Positions 17,059-25,223 of a DNA stretch of 64,000 nucleotides are shown in pieces. Where the stretch lies: the NCBI GenBank assembly GCA_965208605.1, contig OZ242345.1, positions 2,108,001-2,172,000 of the forward strand. Reading direction: 5' to 3'. Origin of the DNA: UBA9659 sp965208605. GTDB lineage: Bacteria > Pseudomonadota > Gammaproteobacteria > Pseudomonadales > Azotimanducaceae. Position 1 is the first letter of the stretch, and every line of letters starts with the position of its first letter. The notes beneath the pieces were generated by a model, which was not told the DNA's origin, searched no databases, and saw nothing but the letters and a program-made list of their open reading frames with translations. A program made the position numbers and the translations under genes.

Positions 17059-18369
17059 ATGTCGGAAATTTCCTGGAAAGAAACATTCATGGTGTACATC
17101 AACCCTCGGGTGGTCACCATGACATTTTTGGGGTTTGCCGGTGGTCTGCCTTATTTGTTGGTATTTTCGACCCTGACCGCCTGGCTGGGGGACACCGACG
17201 TCGCTCGCGGCACTATTGGCTTCTTTGCTTGGATTGGCATTACCTATTCCGTCAAGGTCTTGTGGGCACCGATTGTGGATAGTGTGGCGATTAAGGGCAT
17301 TACCTCCTGGTTGGGGCAACGGCGGAGTTGGATGCTCTGCGGGCAACTTGGCATTGTGCTCGGTCTGTTGGGGATGGCCCTAGTAGGTACAGAGAACCTA
17401 TGGCTGTTAAGTGGTTGTGCGCTGCTGGTTGCCTTTTCCTCGGCAACCCAGGATGTATCGATTGATGCGTTTCGGATTGAATCGGCCACCCCTGAGTATC
17501 AGGGCGCCATGTCTGCTTCCTATGTATTTGGCTACCGGGTGGCGTTGCTGTTCGCGGGTGCGGGGGCGCTATATGCAGCGGATTATTTTTCCTGGCAGCT
17601 TGCCTATTGCTTCATGGCCTTGCTGATGTTGGTCGGCATCATCACGGTGCTTTTGGTGAGCGAACCGCCAAGGCAGCCTAGCGCTGAGTGGTCTGAGGAC
17701 ACCACCCACCCATCAAGACTCAGCAGAATACGCCACTGGTTTGCGGTCTCAGTGATGGGTCCATTTGTTGATTTTTTTGCGCGTAATGGTCGGCATGCGC
17801 TGGTGATTCTGATTTTTATATCGGTCTTTCGGTTGAGTGATATTGCCATGGGCATCATGGCAAATCCCTTTTACCTTGATATGGGTTATACCAAGAGTGA
17901 TATTGCAGGTGTCGCTAAGGTGTTTGGCTTTTTTATGACGATTGCGGGTTCCTTTTTGAGCGGCATCTTAGTCATCAAGTGGGGAGTGATGCGCCCCCTG
18001 CTGATTGGTGCCATCCTCGTTGCCGGGACTAATTTACTTTTCTCCATGCTGTCCACCCTGCCGACTGAACTTCATTTTCTGGCAGTGGTGATTTCAGCAG
18101 ATAACCTGGCTGGTGGTTTTGCAATAACGGCATTTATTGCCTATCTCTCAAGTTTGACCGACCGTGCCTACACGGCCACCCAGTACGCCCTGTTTAGCTC
18201 CCTGATGACCCTGCCGGGAAAATTCATTTCTGGATTTTCAGGTCTGGTAGTGGAGCAGTATGGATATTTCGATTTCTTCATAGTCGCCGCCATAATGGGC
18301 GTGCCGGCTATTCTATTGGTGGTGTATTTGTCCCGGCAGGCAGGGCATCAACCACCAGTTGCAAAGTAA
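17059..18369 (+). CDS. AmpG-like MFS permease for muropeptides
   Basis: 436-residue inner-membrane transporter with about 12 membrane segments. The opening LGFAGGLPYLLVFSTLTAWL, KVLWAPIVD, SSATQDVSIDAFRIE and RLSDIAMGIMANPFY segments are typical of AmpG, which imports GlcNAc-anhydro-muropeptides for recycling. AmpD at 8663 would process the imported material. The 189 bp upstream, between this gene and the divergent adenosyltransferase, contain AT-rich near-repeats (TATTAAGT, TATTAACT, TATTAAGT at about 17012-17038) but no clear promoter boxes. Confidence 0.85.
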   Translation: MSEISWKETFMVYINPRVVTMTFLGFAGGLPYLLVFSTLTAWLGDTDVARGTIGFFAWIGITYSVKVLWAPIVDSVAIKGITSWLGQRRSWMLCGQLGIVLGLLGMALVGTENLWLLSGCALLVAFSSATQDVSIDAFRIESATPEYQGAMSASYVFGYRVALLFAGAGALYAADYFSWQLAYCFMALLMLVGIITVLLVSEPPRQPSAEWSEDTTHPSRLSRIRHWFAVSVMGPFVDFFARNGRHALVILIFISVFRLSDIAMGIMANPFYLDMGYTKSDIAGVAKVFGFFMTIAGSFLSGILVIKWGVMRPLLIGAILVAGTNLLFSMLSTLPTELHFLAVVISADNLAGGFAITAFIAYLSSLTDRAYTATQYALFSSLMTLPGKFISGFSGLVVEQYGYFDFFIVAAIMGVPAILLVVYLSRQAGHQPPVAK

Positions 18370-18675
18370 TTACCCTTGCCAGCCATGGTGCTTTAGATTG
18401 ATGCGTCCGGAGATGGCTACCAGGCCTTCTGCTTGGAGACGTGCTTCTTGCTCGGCCCGGTTAGCGTTGGTGATCTTGCCTTGACTGTTCAGTACCCGGT
18501 GCCAGGGCAGGGCGGTACCCGCAGGTAAATCGCCAAGGATTTTCCCCACCAGCCGGGCATGCGTTGGCATCCCGGCTAGCCGGGCAATCTGGCCATAAGT
18601 TGCCACTTTTCCGGGTGGGATTGCCTTGACGATCTGCCAGATGCGACCTTGAACTGAGGCTTGTGTTTCCGTCAA
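18370..18675 (-). CDS. Alkyltransferase-like protein (Atl), MGMT family without the active cysteine
   Basis: 101-residue DNA-binding domain of the O6-alkylguanine methyltransferase family. The usual PCHR active site reads PWHR here, which is the mark of Atl proteins: they bind O6-alkylguanine, flip it and hand the lesion to nucleotide-excision repair rather than removing the alkyl group. IPPGKVATYGQIARLAG and GRINLKHHGWQG are standard. Its stop directly abuts the ampG stop (convergent). Confidence 0.88.
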   Translation of the reverse strand: MTETQASVQGRIWQIVKAIPPGKVATYGQIARLAGMPTHARLVGKILGDLPAGTALPWHRVLNSQGKITNANRAEQEARLQAEGLVAISGRINLKHHGWQG

Positions 18676-18712
18676 ATGACCCCTCTCAATGTTTTATTTT
18701 TTGATGACCCCC

Positions 18713-18740
18713 TTGACTATGTAAATTATGACCTTATTAT
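18713..18740 (+). promoter_or_regulatory. Possible sigma-70 promoter upstream of groES
   Basis: TTGACT (18713-18718), 16-bp spacer, TATTAT (18735-18740). It is the only box pair I see in the 223-bp gap and lies about 160 bp before groES. No convincing sigma-32 site (CTTGAAA with CCCCAT) was found. Confidence 0.35.
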
Positions 18741-18813
18741 TCCTCATCCTCTATGGGCTTGATGATTTTCTGCTCAGAGGTTCGAATTCTACAAACCACA
18801 TCACTGGCAGATA

Positions 18814-18834
18814 TTGGTTGTAACTTGCAACCAA
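18814..18834 (+). promoter_or_regulatory. Perfect inverted repeat in the groES leader
   Basis: TTGGTTG-N7-CAACCAA, 65 bp before groES and downstream of the possible promoter. It is not a CIRCE element (TTAGCACTC-N9-GAGTGCTAA). It could be an operator or an mRNA hairpin. Confidence 0.45.
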
Positions 18835-18898
18835 GGCTAGCGGAAAGTGTTGGTATATGGATTCTGGTGTTAGATCATGAAAATTCTAGGAGAAATGA

Positions 18899-19186
18899 AT
18901 GGGTATTCGTCCGCTACATGATCGTGTGGTTATTCGTCGCACGGAAGAAGAAACCAAGTCGGCAGGTGGGATTGTTATTCCTGACTCCGCAACGGAAAAG
19001 CCCTCTCAAGGCGAGGTACTAGCAGTTGGTCCAGGCAAGAAGCTAGACGACGGTAGTATCCAGCCGGTTGACCTCAAGGTTGGTGACAAGGTTCTATTTG
19101 GTCAATATGCAGGCAGCACCGCTAAGCTTGATGGCGAAGAGTTGCTTATTATGAGTGAAACTGAGGTCTTCGGCGTTGTCGAGTAG
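18899..19186 (+). CDS. groES: Co-chaperonin GroES
   Basis: 95-residue heptameric lid of the GroEL chaperonin. IRPLHDRVVIRR at the start, the mobile loop region (EEETKSAGGIVIPDSATEKPSQG) and GDKVLFGQYAG are canonical. A strong AGGAG lies 6 bases before the ATG at 18899. groEL follows after 48 bp as one operon. Confidence 0.97.
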   Translation: MGIRPLHDRVVIRRTEEETKSAGGIVIPDSATEKPSQGEVLAVGPGKKLDDGSIQPVDLKVGDKVLFGQYAGSTAKLDGEELLIMSETEVFGVVE

Positions 19187-19234
19187 AGCGCCTGTTGAAA
19201 CTAAAACAAAAGATGATACAAAGGAATAATAGAT

Positions 19235-20875
19235 ATGGCAGCTAAAGATGTAAAATTTGGTGACTCAGCCCGGCGACGAATGCTTGCCGGTGTCAATCTC
19301 TTGGCAGACGCTGTGAAAATCACCCTTGGCCCCAAGGGGCGTAATGTGGTTTTGGATAAGTCCTTCGGTGCACCCACGGTGACCAAAGACGGGGTATCAG
19401 TCGCAAAAGAAATAGAACTCAAGGATAAGTTTGAGAATATGGGCGCGCAGATGTTGAAGGAAGTCGCCTCACAAACTTCCGATGTTGCTGGTGATGGTAC
19501 GACCACGGCAACCGTCCTGGCTCAGGCTATTTTGAACGAGGGTTTGAAGTCAGTTGCGGCAGGGATGAACCCTATGGACCTCAAACGGGGTATTGACAAG
19601 GCCGTTGCTGTAGCCGTTGAGGAAATCAAAAAACTGGCACAGCCTTGTTCTGATTCCAAGGCAATAGCCCAGGTGGGTAGCATATCGGCAAACAGTGATA
19701 CGCAGGTCGGCGACATCATTGCCGAAGCCATGGACAAGGTGGGTAAGGAAGGCGTCATTACCGTAGAAGAAGGTAACAGCCTTGAGAATCAACTTGATGT
19801 GGTTGAAGGCATGCAGTTTGACCGCGGTTACCTGTCGCCTTATTTCATTAACAACCAAGACAGCATGAGTGCAGACTTAGATGAGCCTTACATTCTGTTG
19901 TTTGACAAGAAGGTCTCCAACATTCGGGAACTGCTCCCCGTGCTGGAAGCAGTCGCCAAGTCGGGCAAGCCTTTGATGTTGATAGCAGAAGATGTGGAAG
20001 GCGAAGCACTGGCGACTCTGGTGGTGAACAACATGCGCGGCATAGTGAAGGTCGCCGCCGCCAAAGCCCCTGGTTTTGGTGACCGCCGAAAGGAAATGCT
20101 CCAAGACATTGCAGTATTGACTGGTGGTACGGTTATTTCCGAGGAAGTCGGCTTGTCCCTTGAGGGTGCCACGCTTGAAGATCTTGGCCAGGCGAAGCGA
20201 GTGACCTTGACTAAGGAAAACACCACCATCATTGATGGTGCGGGCAAGTCAAGTGACATTGAATCCCGGGTGAACCAGATTCGCGCCCAGATTGAGGAAA
20301 CTTCTTCAGACTATGACCGCGAGAAGTTGCAAGAGCGAGTGGCAAAACTGGCGGGTGGTGTTGCGGTGATCAAGGTGGGTGCGGCAACGGAAATTGAGAT
20401 GAAGGAAAAGAAAGCCCGTGTTGAAGATGCCCTACATTCAACTCGTGCTGCCGTTGAGGAAGGCATTGTGCCGGGTGGTGGTGTTGCGCTGATTCGTTCT
20501 CTGGCGAAGATGAAAGACATCAAAGGCGAGAATGAAGAGCAAGACGCCGGTATCAACCTATTGTGTCGCGCGATGGAAGCACCGCTCAGGCAGATAGTGG
20601 CAAATTCTGGTGCCGAGGCATCAGTGGTGTTGGACAAGGTGAAGTCCATGTCCAAGAATGAAGGCTACAACGCCGCCACCGATGAATACGGCGACATGAT
20701 TGCCTTTGGTATTCCCGACCCGGCAAAGGTGGTACGCACTGCATTGCAAGCAGCAGCTTCCGTCGCGGGTTTGATGATTACCACCGAGTGCATGGTGACC
20801 GATGCCGAAGAAGACAAGCCGGCGGCGCCGATGCCCGATATGGGTGGTATGGGCGGCATGGGTGGCATGATGTAA
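19235..20875 (+). CDS. groEL: Chaperonin GroEL
   Basis: 546-residue ATP-driven folding chamber subunit. LGPKGRNVVLDKSFG, the catalytic GDGTTTATVLAQ, and the C-terminal GGMGG repeat tail are present and full length. AAGGA precedes the ATG by 9 bases. It is the second gene of the groESL operon and is closed by a strong terminator at 20902. Confidence 0.98.
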   Translation: MAAKDVKFGDSARRRMLAGVNLLADAVKITLGPKGRNVVLDKSFGAPTVTKDGVSVAKEIELKDKFENMGAQMLKEVASQTSDVAGDGTTTATVLAQAILNEGLKSVAAGMNPMDLKRGIDKAVAVAVEEIKKLAQPCSDSKAIAQVGSISANSDTQVGDIIAEAMDKVGKEGVITVEEGNSLENQLDVVEGMQFDRGYLSPYFINNQDSMSADLDEPYILLFDKKVSNIRELLPVLEAVAKSGKPLMLIAEDVEGEALATLVVNNMRGIVKVAAAKAPGFGDRRKEMLQDIAVLTGGTVISEEVGLSLEGATLEDLGQAKRVTLTKENTTIIDGAGKSSDIESRVNQIRAQIEETSSDYDREKLQERVAKLAGGVAVIKVGAATEIEMKEKKARVEDALHSTRAAVEEGIVPGGGVALIRSLAKMKDIKGENEEQDAGINLLCRAMEAPLRQIVANSGAEASVVLDKVKSMSKNEGYNAATDEYGDMIAFGIPDPAKVVRTALQAAASVAGLMITTECMVTDAEEDKPAAPMPDMGGMGGMGGMM

Positions 20876-20901
20876 CTTGATTCGCGCTTCGTGATGACCT
20901 A

Positions 20902-20928
20902 AAAACCCCGCTAATGCGGGGTTTTTTT
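20902..20928 (+). terminator. Rho-independent terminator of groESL
   Basis: GC-rich stem AAACCCCGC/GCGGGGTTT with loop TAAT, followed by a run of Ts. It lies 27 bp after the groEL stop. Confidence 0.92.
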
Positions 20929-21010
20929 GAGCTGTTCAGTGCTATGATGTGGCACTAGTAAGACGATAAAAAGTAGCAATACAATTCATAAATAACGAGA
21001 GGTATTGATT

Positions 21011-21706
21011 ATGGACAGCATCACACTCTTTACCAGCTATGGGCTGGATTATGTGATTCGGTGGGGGCACTTCTTGGCTGGTATCACCTGGATAGGGCTG
21101 TTGTACTATTTTAACTTTGTGCAGACTGAGTACTTCAAGACCGCCGAAGCCGCGCACCGTTCTGGCGCAATCCAAGGGCTGGTGCCACGTGCGCTCTGGT
21201 GGTTTCGATGGGCTGCTATGTTCACCTTCCTGACTGGTGTCGCCCTGCTTGCTTATCGGCATACGCAGCTCAGTTATGACATCGTCATCGGTGCCGTGCT
21301 GGGCATACTCATGTTCCTCAATGTCTGGCTGATTATCTGGCCCAATCAGAAAATTGTGATTGCCTCAGCGACCCGGGTTGCTAGTGGGCAGGAAGCACTC
21401 CCGGAAGCCGCCGCGGCAGCACCCAAGGCCGCCTTAGCATCAAGAACCAATACGCTCTTTTCTGCGCCCATGTTGTTTTTTATGGGTTCATCAGCGCACC
21501 TGCCCAGTGGTTACCTCGGTGATATGAGTGATGCTGGCGCGCTTAGCCTGGCGATCATCTTGCTCCTGACTCTGTTGCTTGAAGGCAACGCTATATGGGG
21601 CAAGGTCGGACCCATGGCGAGCGTTAGGGGTGTGATCTCAGCCAGTATTGGGTTAACGGTCATCTTTTATGGCGTTATGATTTTCAGTCCCGGGCTTGTT
21701 GCCTAA
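21011..21706 (+). CDS. Membrane protein related to the N-terminal domain of urate hydroxylase PuuD
   Basis: About 231 residues with six to seven membrane segments. YVIRWGHFLAGITWIGLLYY and the following WWFRWAAMFTFLTG resemble the Urate_ox_N domain of PuuD, a membrane urate-oxidising enzyme. The C-terminal cytochrome c domain of true PuuD is missing and there is no purine-degradation gene nearby, so urate oxidation is not supported; a small stand-alone relative is the cautious reading. The ATG at 21011 has AGAGG 8 bases upstream; a TTG at 21005 would add two residues. An Ala-rich loop lies near residues 130-145. Confidence 0.6.
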   Translation: MDSITLFTSYGLDYVIRWGHFLAGITWIGLLYYFNFVQTEYFKTAEAAHRSGAIQGLVPRALWWFRWAAMFTFLTGVALLAYRHTQLSYDIVIGAVLGILMFLNVWLIIWPNQKIVIASATRVASGQEALPEAAAAAPKAALASRTNTLFSAPMLFFMGSSAHLPSGYLGDMSDAGALSLAIILLLTLLLEGNAIWGKVGPMASVRGVISASIGLTVIFYGVMIFSPGLVA

Positions 21707-21721
21707 ATCAGCAATAGTGTT

Positions 21722-21745
21722 ACAAGGCTCCTGAGGGAGCCTTGT
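21722..21745 (+). terminator. Strong hairpin after the PuuD-like gene
   Basis: Perfect 10-bp stem ACAAGGCTCC/GGAGCCTTGT with loop TGAG, 16 bp after the stop codon. No U-run follows, so it may be a weak terminator or an mRNA stabiliser ahead of the next gene, which starts 24 bp further on. Confidence 0.5.
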
Positions 21746-21768
21746 CTGCCTCAGTAATTGAGCATTCA

Positions 21769-22533
21769 ATGACTCCCCCCGAGACCCCATCAAAGGACGA
21801 TGAGCAGGAAGCTAAGCATGTCCCCTTCGTCAAGCCGGAGCGGGACGAGGTGGCTTCTTTTCGGCGAAGTGACCGTTCTGAGACACCGAAGCAAAGCAAC
21901 TTTATAGCCGTCTTATTTTTCGTTATCGCCTTGATGGTGATAGTGATGGCTATTGGTGGCTACACCCTCTATCAGGTCCAGCAGCAATTTGCTCGTTCCA
22001 ATCTATTGCTGGAACAAGCACAGGGACATATTAAACAACTTGATGTTCAGCTTGCCGCCACGGGTAGCGATGTTTCAACCACCTTGCAGGATATTAACGT
22101 TCAGGTGGCTAAGAACTTTTCTGAAATAGATAAACTCTGGGGTGTTATTCATCGTCAGAACACCCTCGAGATTCAGAAAAATACTCGTGCCCTCAGTGCT
22201 TTGGAACAACGTTATGAACAGCAGCTGCAAGAAATGACACACTCGCTTGCCACCCTCACCAATCAAAACCAGACGAGCTTAGCTAGGCTGAAGGCACTGG
22301 AAGCCAATCAGAATGAAGAATTGGACACAGAGATAGCGCTCTTGCGTGGCATGACTCAGGATCAAGCAGTGATTCAGGAAGCCTTAACGCGCAATCTGAA
22401 TAAATTGAACCAGCAGATGGAGCAGACTCTAGAAGCCATTGAAGCCATTGACCATCATCGTCTGCAAATTAACCAGAGACTCATTGAACTTGAGAAGCAG
22501 GGGCAGCAGGGTGATTCTGTTCCGCCTTCTTGA
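21769..22533 (+). CDS. Single-pass membrane protein with long coiled coil, unknown function
   Basis: 255 residues from the ATG at 21769 (GAG 6 bases upstream). Residues 1-42 are charged and disordered-looking, 45-68 form one membrane helix (FIAVLFFVIALMVIVMAIGGY), and about 70-245 are a long Gln/Leu-rich coiled coil, presumably periplasmic. The topology is like cell-envelope spacer or signalling proteins, but no catalytic motif is present. An upstream in-frame start at 21742 would fall inside the preceding hairpin. The last 53 bp overlap the convergent acyltransferase gene. Confidence 0.65.
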   Translation: MTPPETPSKDDEQEAKHVPFVKPERDEVASFRRSDRSETPKQSNFIAVLFFVIALMVIVMAIGGYTLYQVQQQFARSNLLLEQAQGHIKQLDVQLAATGSDVSTTLQDINVQVAKNFSEIDKLWGVIHRQNTLEIQKNTRALSALEQRYEQQLQEMTHSLATLTNQNQTSLARLKALEANQNEELDTEIALLRGMTQDQAVIQEALTRNLNKLNQQMEQTLEAIEAIDHHRLQINQRLIELEKQGQQGDSVPPS

Positions 22534-23443
22534 TTGAAAGTTGCTGTAATAGCTGGTCCTTTTCCTGCCATATATCGTTGAGCCAGTTTTGTGCTTCTTG
22601 CCTTGCAGTAACATTCTCCTCGTAGTCGGCAAATGCCAGATGCGATGGAATGGAACATTGCCGCACCACAAGATCAATTTGCCCGGCGTTACCACACAGA
22701 AAGCTAAATAGCGTGGGTATAGGTGTGGTGTAGTGAAGGGTGACATCAATCAGCGAATCAATTTGCTGGTGCAATGCACCGATGACCAATGCGGCGCCGC
22801 CCACCTTTGGTTTGAGTAGCCTTTGGTATTTTGCCTCCTGGGCCTGGTTTTTGGCTGAGGTAAAGCGGGTCCCCTCAGGGAAGTTCAACACACTGACCGG
22901 CGTGAGTTGGAATCGCTCGCAAGCACGTCGGGTAGTCGCCAAATCTACCGATTGTCTTTCCGGATGTTTGGCAAGGTCTGCTTTTGAATAGCGCTTCATC
23001 ATCGGGAAGTCCAACGCGCTCCAGGCAAAACCGAGAAAGGGTATATATTTCAGAGATTGCTTGATAAAAAATTTCAGCATGGGTATGCGGTGATTAAATA
23101 CATATTGCAGAATGAGTATGTCCACCCAGGTTTGATGATTACAAAAGACGAGATACCAGTTGTCGGATGACAGTTGGGAGGCTTCATCTAGCCCGCTCAG
23201 GTTGAGAGAAATCGCACCGAAGCGATTAAGGAGAAAGTTGTTACAACTAATCCAGCATTCAGCGATGCGCATGGCACCATTGATACACCAGACCTTCATC
23301 CGCCCGGGCAGGATGAACCTGAGACCCCCGAACAGATACAAAGGCATGCACCAGAAGACAGTGCTGATGCAGATGAACAGGAGAATCGTTGAGCCGCGTA
23401 GCACACCGATAAAACCTGTGTATGAATGGCGAGTAGTTTTCAT
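22481..23443 (-). CDS. 1-acyl-glycerol-3-phosphate acyltransferase family protein, YihG-like
   Basis: 320-residue membrane acyltransferase of the PlsC superfamily. Motif I is NHQTWVD (H-x4-D), motif III is FPEGTR. One membrane segment (about 15-40) and a second hydrophobic patch near 120-140 are visible. The long form with the C-terminal YEENVTARQEAQNWLNDIW segment matches YihG/YihG-like enzymes rather than short PlsC. It would acylate lysophospholipid. The C-terminal 17 codons overlap the coiled-coil gene on the other strand. Confidence 0.85.
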   Translation of the reverse strand: MKTTRHSYTGFIGVLRGSTILLFICISTVFWCMPLYLFGGLRFILPGRMKVWCINGAMRIAECWISCNNFLLNRFGAISLNLSGLDEASQLSSDNWYLVFCNHQTWVDILILQYVFNHRIPMLKFFIKQSLKYIPFLGFAWSALDFPMMKRYSKADLAKHPERQSVDLATTRRACERFQLTPVSVLNFPEGTRFTSAKNQAQEAKYQRLLKPKVGGAALVIGALHQQIDSLIDVTLHYTTPIPTLFSFLCGNAGQIDLVVRQCSIPSHLAFADYEENVTARQEAQNWLNDIWQEKDQLLQQLSIKKAEQNHPAAPASQVQ

Positions 23444-23679
23444 TTGTTATTCCATTCTAACTCTAGTTCCCGTCATTCCACTCCCCTAATAGAAACCCCG
23501 CAGTCGTCGTTCTGCTCCCTCTCCCCGTCATTCCTGCGAAGGCGGGAATCCAGAGTGGCGACCTAAGCCGCCTGAAGGAGCGGGGACAAGGTGCATACAT
23601 TAGCTGTAAGTGGCAAGCCGCCCCCGCGCCGTCATTCTCGCCGCAGGCGGGAATCCAGAGGAACGAGCGATAGCATCAT

Positions 23680-23745
23680 TTATGTATCCAGTTCATTGTC
23701 GGTTTTTGGTTCGTCAAGCAACTCGGGCTTGCGTTGTCTAATCTC
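23680..23745 (-). pseudogene. Duplicated 3' tail of a pentapeptide-repeat gene
   Basis: Read on the minus strand this encodes RKPELLDEPKTDNELDT and a stop, closely like the RKPELLEEPDT end of the intact gene at 23922. Flanking repeat sequence (GGGAATCCAGAGGAACGAGCG and TAGCATCATTTATGTATCC) is shared too, so the block of about 80-95 bp is a second copy of the gene end; the rest of that paralogue is gone. Confidence 0.6.
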
Positions 23746-23845
23746 CGCCGTCATTCCCGAGAAGGCGGGAATCCAGAGTGGCGACCTAAGCCGCTTGAAG
23801 GAGCGGGGACAAGGTGCATACATTAACCTCCGCGCCGTCATTCTC

Positions 23846-23890
23846 GTCACCCCAGTCATTACAGCCGATGGCTGTAATGACTGGGGTGAC
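23846..23890. repeat. Perfect 45-bp palindrome
   Basis: 21-bp arms from 23846-23866 and 23870-23890 pair without mismatch around a 3-nt centre GAT. It is the long-stem version of the spacer element, inserted between the CGTCATTCTC and GGGAATCCAG halves. Confidence 0.9.
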
Positions 23891-23921
23891 GGGAATCCAG
23901 AGGAACGAGCGGTAGCATCAT

Positions 23922-24806
23922 TTATGTATCCGGTTCTTCAAGTAGCTCGGGCTTGCGTCGCTCAATCTCTGCTTCTATTTCATCTGGTAATATTGCGTTG
24001 TATAAAGTTTGTGTATCCAACAAGTCCTCAGCTGTGAAGTGCCTAGCATCTTGTAAATTAGTGTTTGCTAAAGTGGCTCTTTGTAATTTTATATTGCGTA
24101 ATTGAGAATTTTCTAACTTGGAAAAAGATAGATCAGCACCTTGTAGGTTAGTTTTAATTAATTTGCTATTACGCAAATTAGCGTATCGCAAAGAAGTATT
24201 TTGTAAATTAGCACCCGTTAATATAACTCCTTTTAAATTTGCATGCTCCAAATTGGCATGAAGTTTTGTGTAAATATCGCATCCTGTAGAGTCAACGAAC
24301 AACAATTTTAATATACTTTGTATTTCAATGCTTGGTTGAGACAGCACTCCAGAATCTTTTCCAGTTATGGATATAGTTTGCGATTCGTATCCATCCTGCC
24401 TTGTTGTGTCTCTGATATGCGCACATAGAATTTCAAATACGCGCTCCCGGTATTCTTTCTCATCTTGCGCAATATGATGCAAGGCATAGATACCGCCCAT
24501 ACGGACGGATGGGGATTCATGTCCCAAATGCTCAATGGCGTTCTTAAATCGTTCAGCAATGTTGCCTTTTTCGGTTGAGTCTGCCGTTTGTTGCATTGCC
24601 TTAGCGGTTTCATCTGCCGCCTTAGCGCGTTGGCTGGAAGCCCGGACTTGCCACAGTAACAGTCCACCGCCGATCAAATAGGCAACGAACTTTGCGGTTT
24701 CTGGGTCGCAATAGTGCCACGCAATAAGCCCCGTTATTACAGCAAGACCCTTCACGACAATGGGTATTCTCTTCCAAGCACCAACTAATTTTTTCTTAAA
24801 GTCCAT
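23922..24806 (-). CDS. Membrane-anchored pentapeptide-repeat protein
   Basis: About 294 residues from the ATG at 24806 (an ATG two codons upstream is also possible). Two membrane helices (about 16-33 and 38-54) come first, then a helical segment with ERFKNAIEHLGHESPSVRMG and GIYALHHIAQDEKEYRERV, which recurs in this class. Residues about 180-255 are A(N/D)LxX-type pentapeptides (ANLEHANLKG, GANLQ, YANLR, GADLS, ATLANTNLQ) predicted to fold as a right-handed quadrilateral beta helix. Function is unknown. Codon use looks AT-richer than the neighbours. The gene is isolated between two repeat clusters. Confidence 0.85.
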   Translation of the reverse strand: MDFKKKLVGAWKRIPIVVKGLAVITGLIAWHYCDPETAKFVAYLIGGGLLLWQVRASSQRAKAADETAKAMQQTADSTEKGNIAERFKNAIEHLGHESPSVRMGGIYALHHIAQDEKEYRERVFEILCAHIRDTTRQDGYESQTISITGKDSGVLSQPSIEIQSILKLLFVDSTGCDIYTKLHANLEHANLKGVILTGANLQNTSLRYANLRNSKLIKTNLQGADLSFSKLENSQLRNIKLQRATLANTNLQDARHFTAEDLLDTQTLYNAILPDEIEAEIERRKPELLEEPDT

Positions 24807-24904
24807 AATCATTAACTATCCACTTTTATATATTGAATACTATCTGAATCATTGCGACTATCTAGCACTAATTATTGCTTTCGTTAACAGGTTAGAGGTG
24901 ATGA

Positions 24905-25145
24905 AGGTTGTAGCCTTTGTTCCTCTGGATTCCCGCCTACGGCGAGAATGACGGCGCGGGGCGTTCCCGCTCCTTCTGGCGGCTTACGTTTACCACTCTG
25001 GATTCCCGCCTGCGGCGAGGATGGCGGCAAAAATATACACTCTGGATTCCCGCCTGCGGCAAGAATGACGGCGCGGGGTGGCTTACGTTCGCTACTCTGG
25101 ATTCCCGCCTTCGGCGAGAATGACGGCGAGATGGCGGAAGTTGGG
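24905..25145. repeat. Palindromic repeat cluster upstream of sbcB
   Basis: Four units in the CTGGATTCCCG...CGAGAATGACGG orientation with small stems (CCTACGG, CCTGCGG, CCTTCGG centres) spaced 50-70 bp apart. The 418-bp gap between the pentapeptide gene and sbcB holds nothing else that I can recognise; the sbcB promoter should lie in 25146-25223. Confidence 0.75.
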
Positions 25146-25223
25146 TACCCCCAGCCATGGTATTGCGAGTAAAATGTGTCAGGATAGCGGGCACTGGGAT
25201 TGGAAAAGGCAGCAACCAAAAAA

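Larger units (their letters stand above)
23464..23921. repeat. Palindromic repeat cluster with a 21-bp-arm hairpin
   Basis: Several spacer-repeat units in a row: CGTCATTC...GGGAATCCAGAG with small inner stems near 23523, 23629 and 23749, two copies of a trailing block AGTGGCGACCTAAGCCGC (about 23553 and 23777), and the long palindrome at 23846-23890. The only gene trace is the 3' remnant at 23680-23745. Confidence 0.8.

Noticed and set aside
18776..18795. GAGGTTCGAATTCTAC, which looks like a tRNA T-arm
   Set aside because: No acceptor stem, anticodon arm or D-arm can be built around it, and no other tRNA-like cloverleaf was found.
18676..18898. CIRCE element or sigma-32 promoter before groES
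   Set aside because: Neither consensus is present; only a sigma-70-like pair and an unrelated inverted repeat were found.
23464..25145. Regularly spaced palindromes that could be taken for a CRISPR array
   Set aside because: Units are not of constant length or spacing, occur in both orientations in many spacers, and no cas gene is present.
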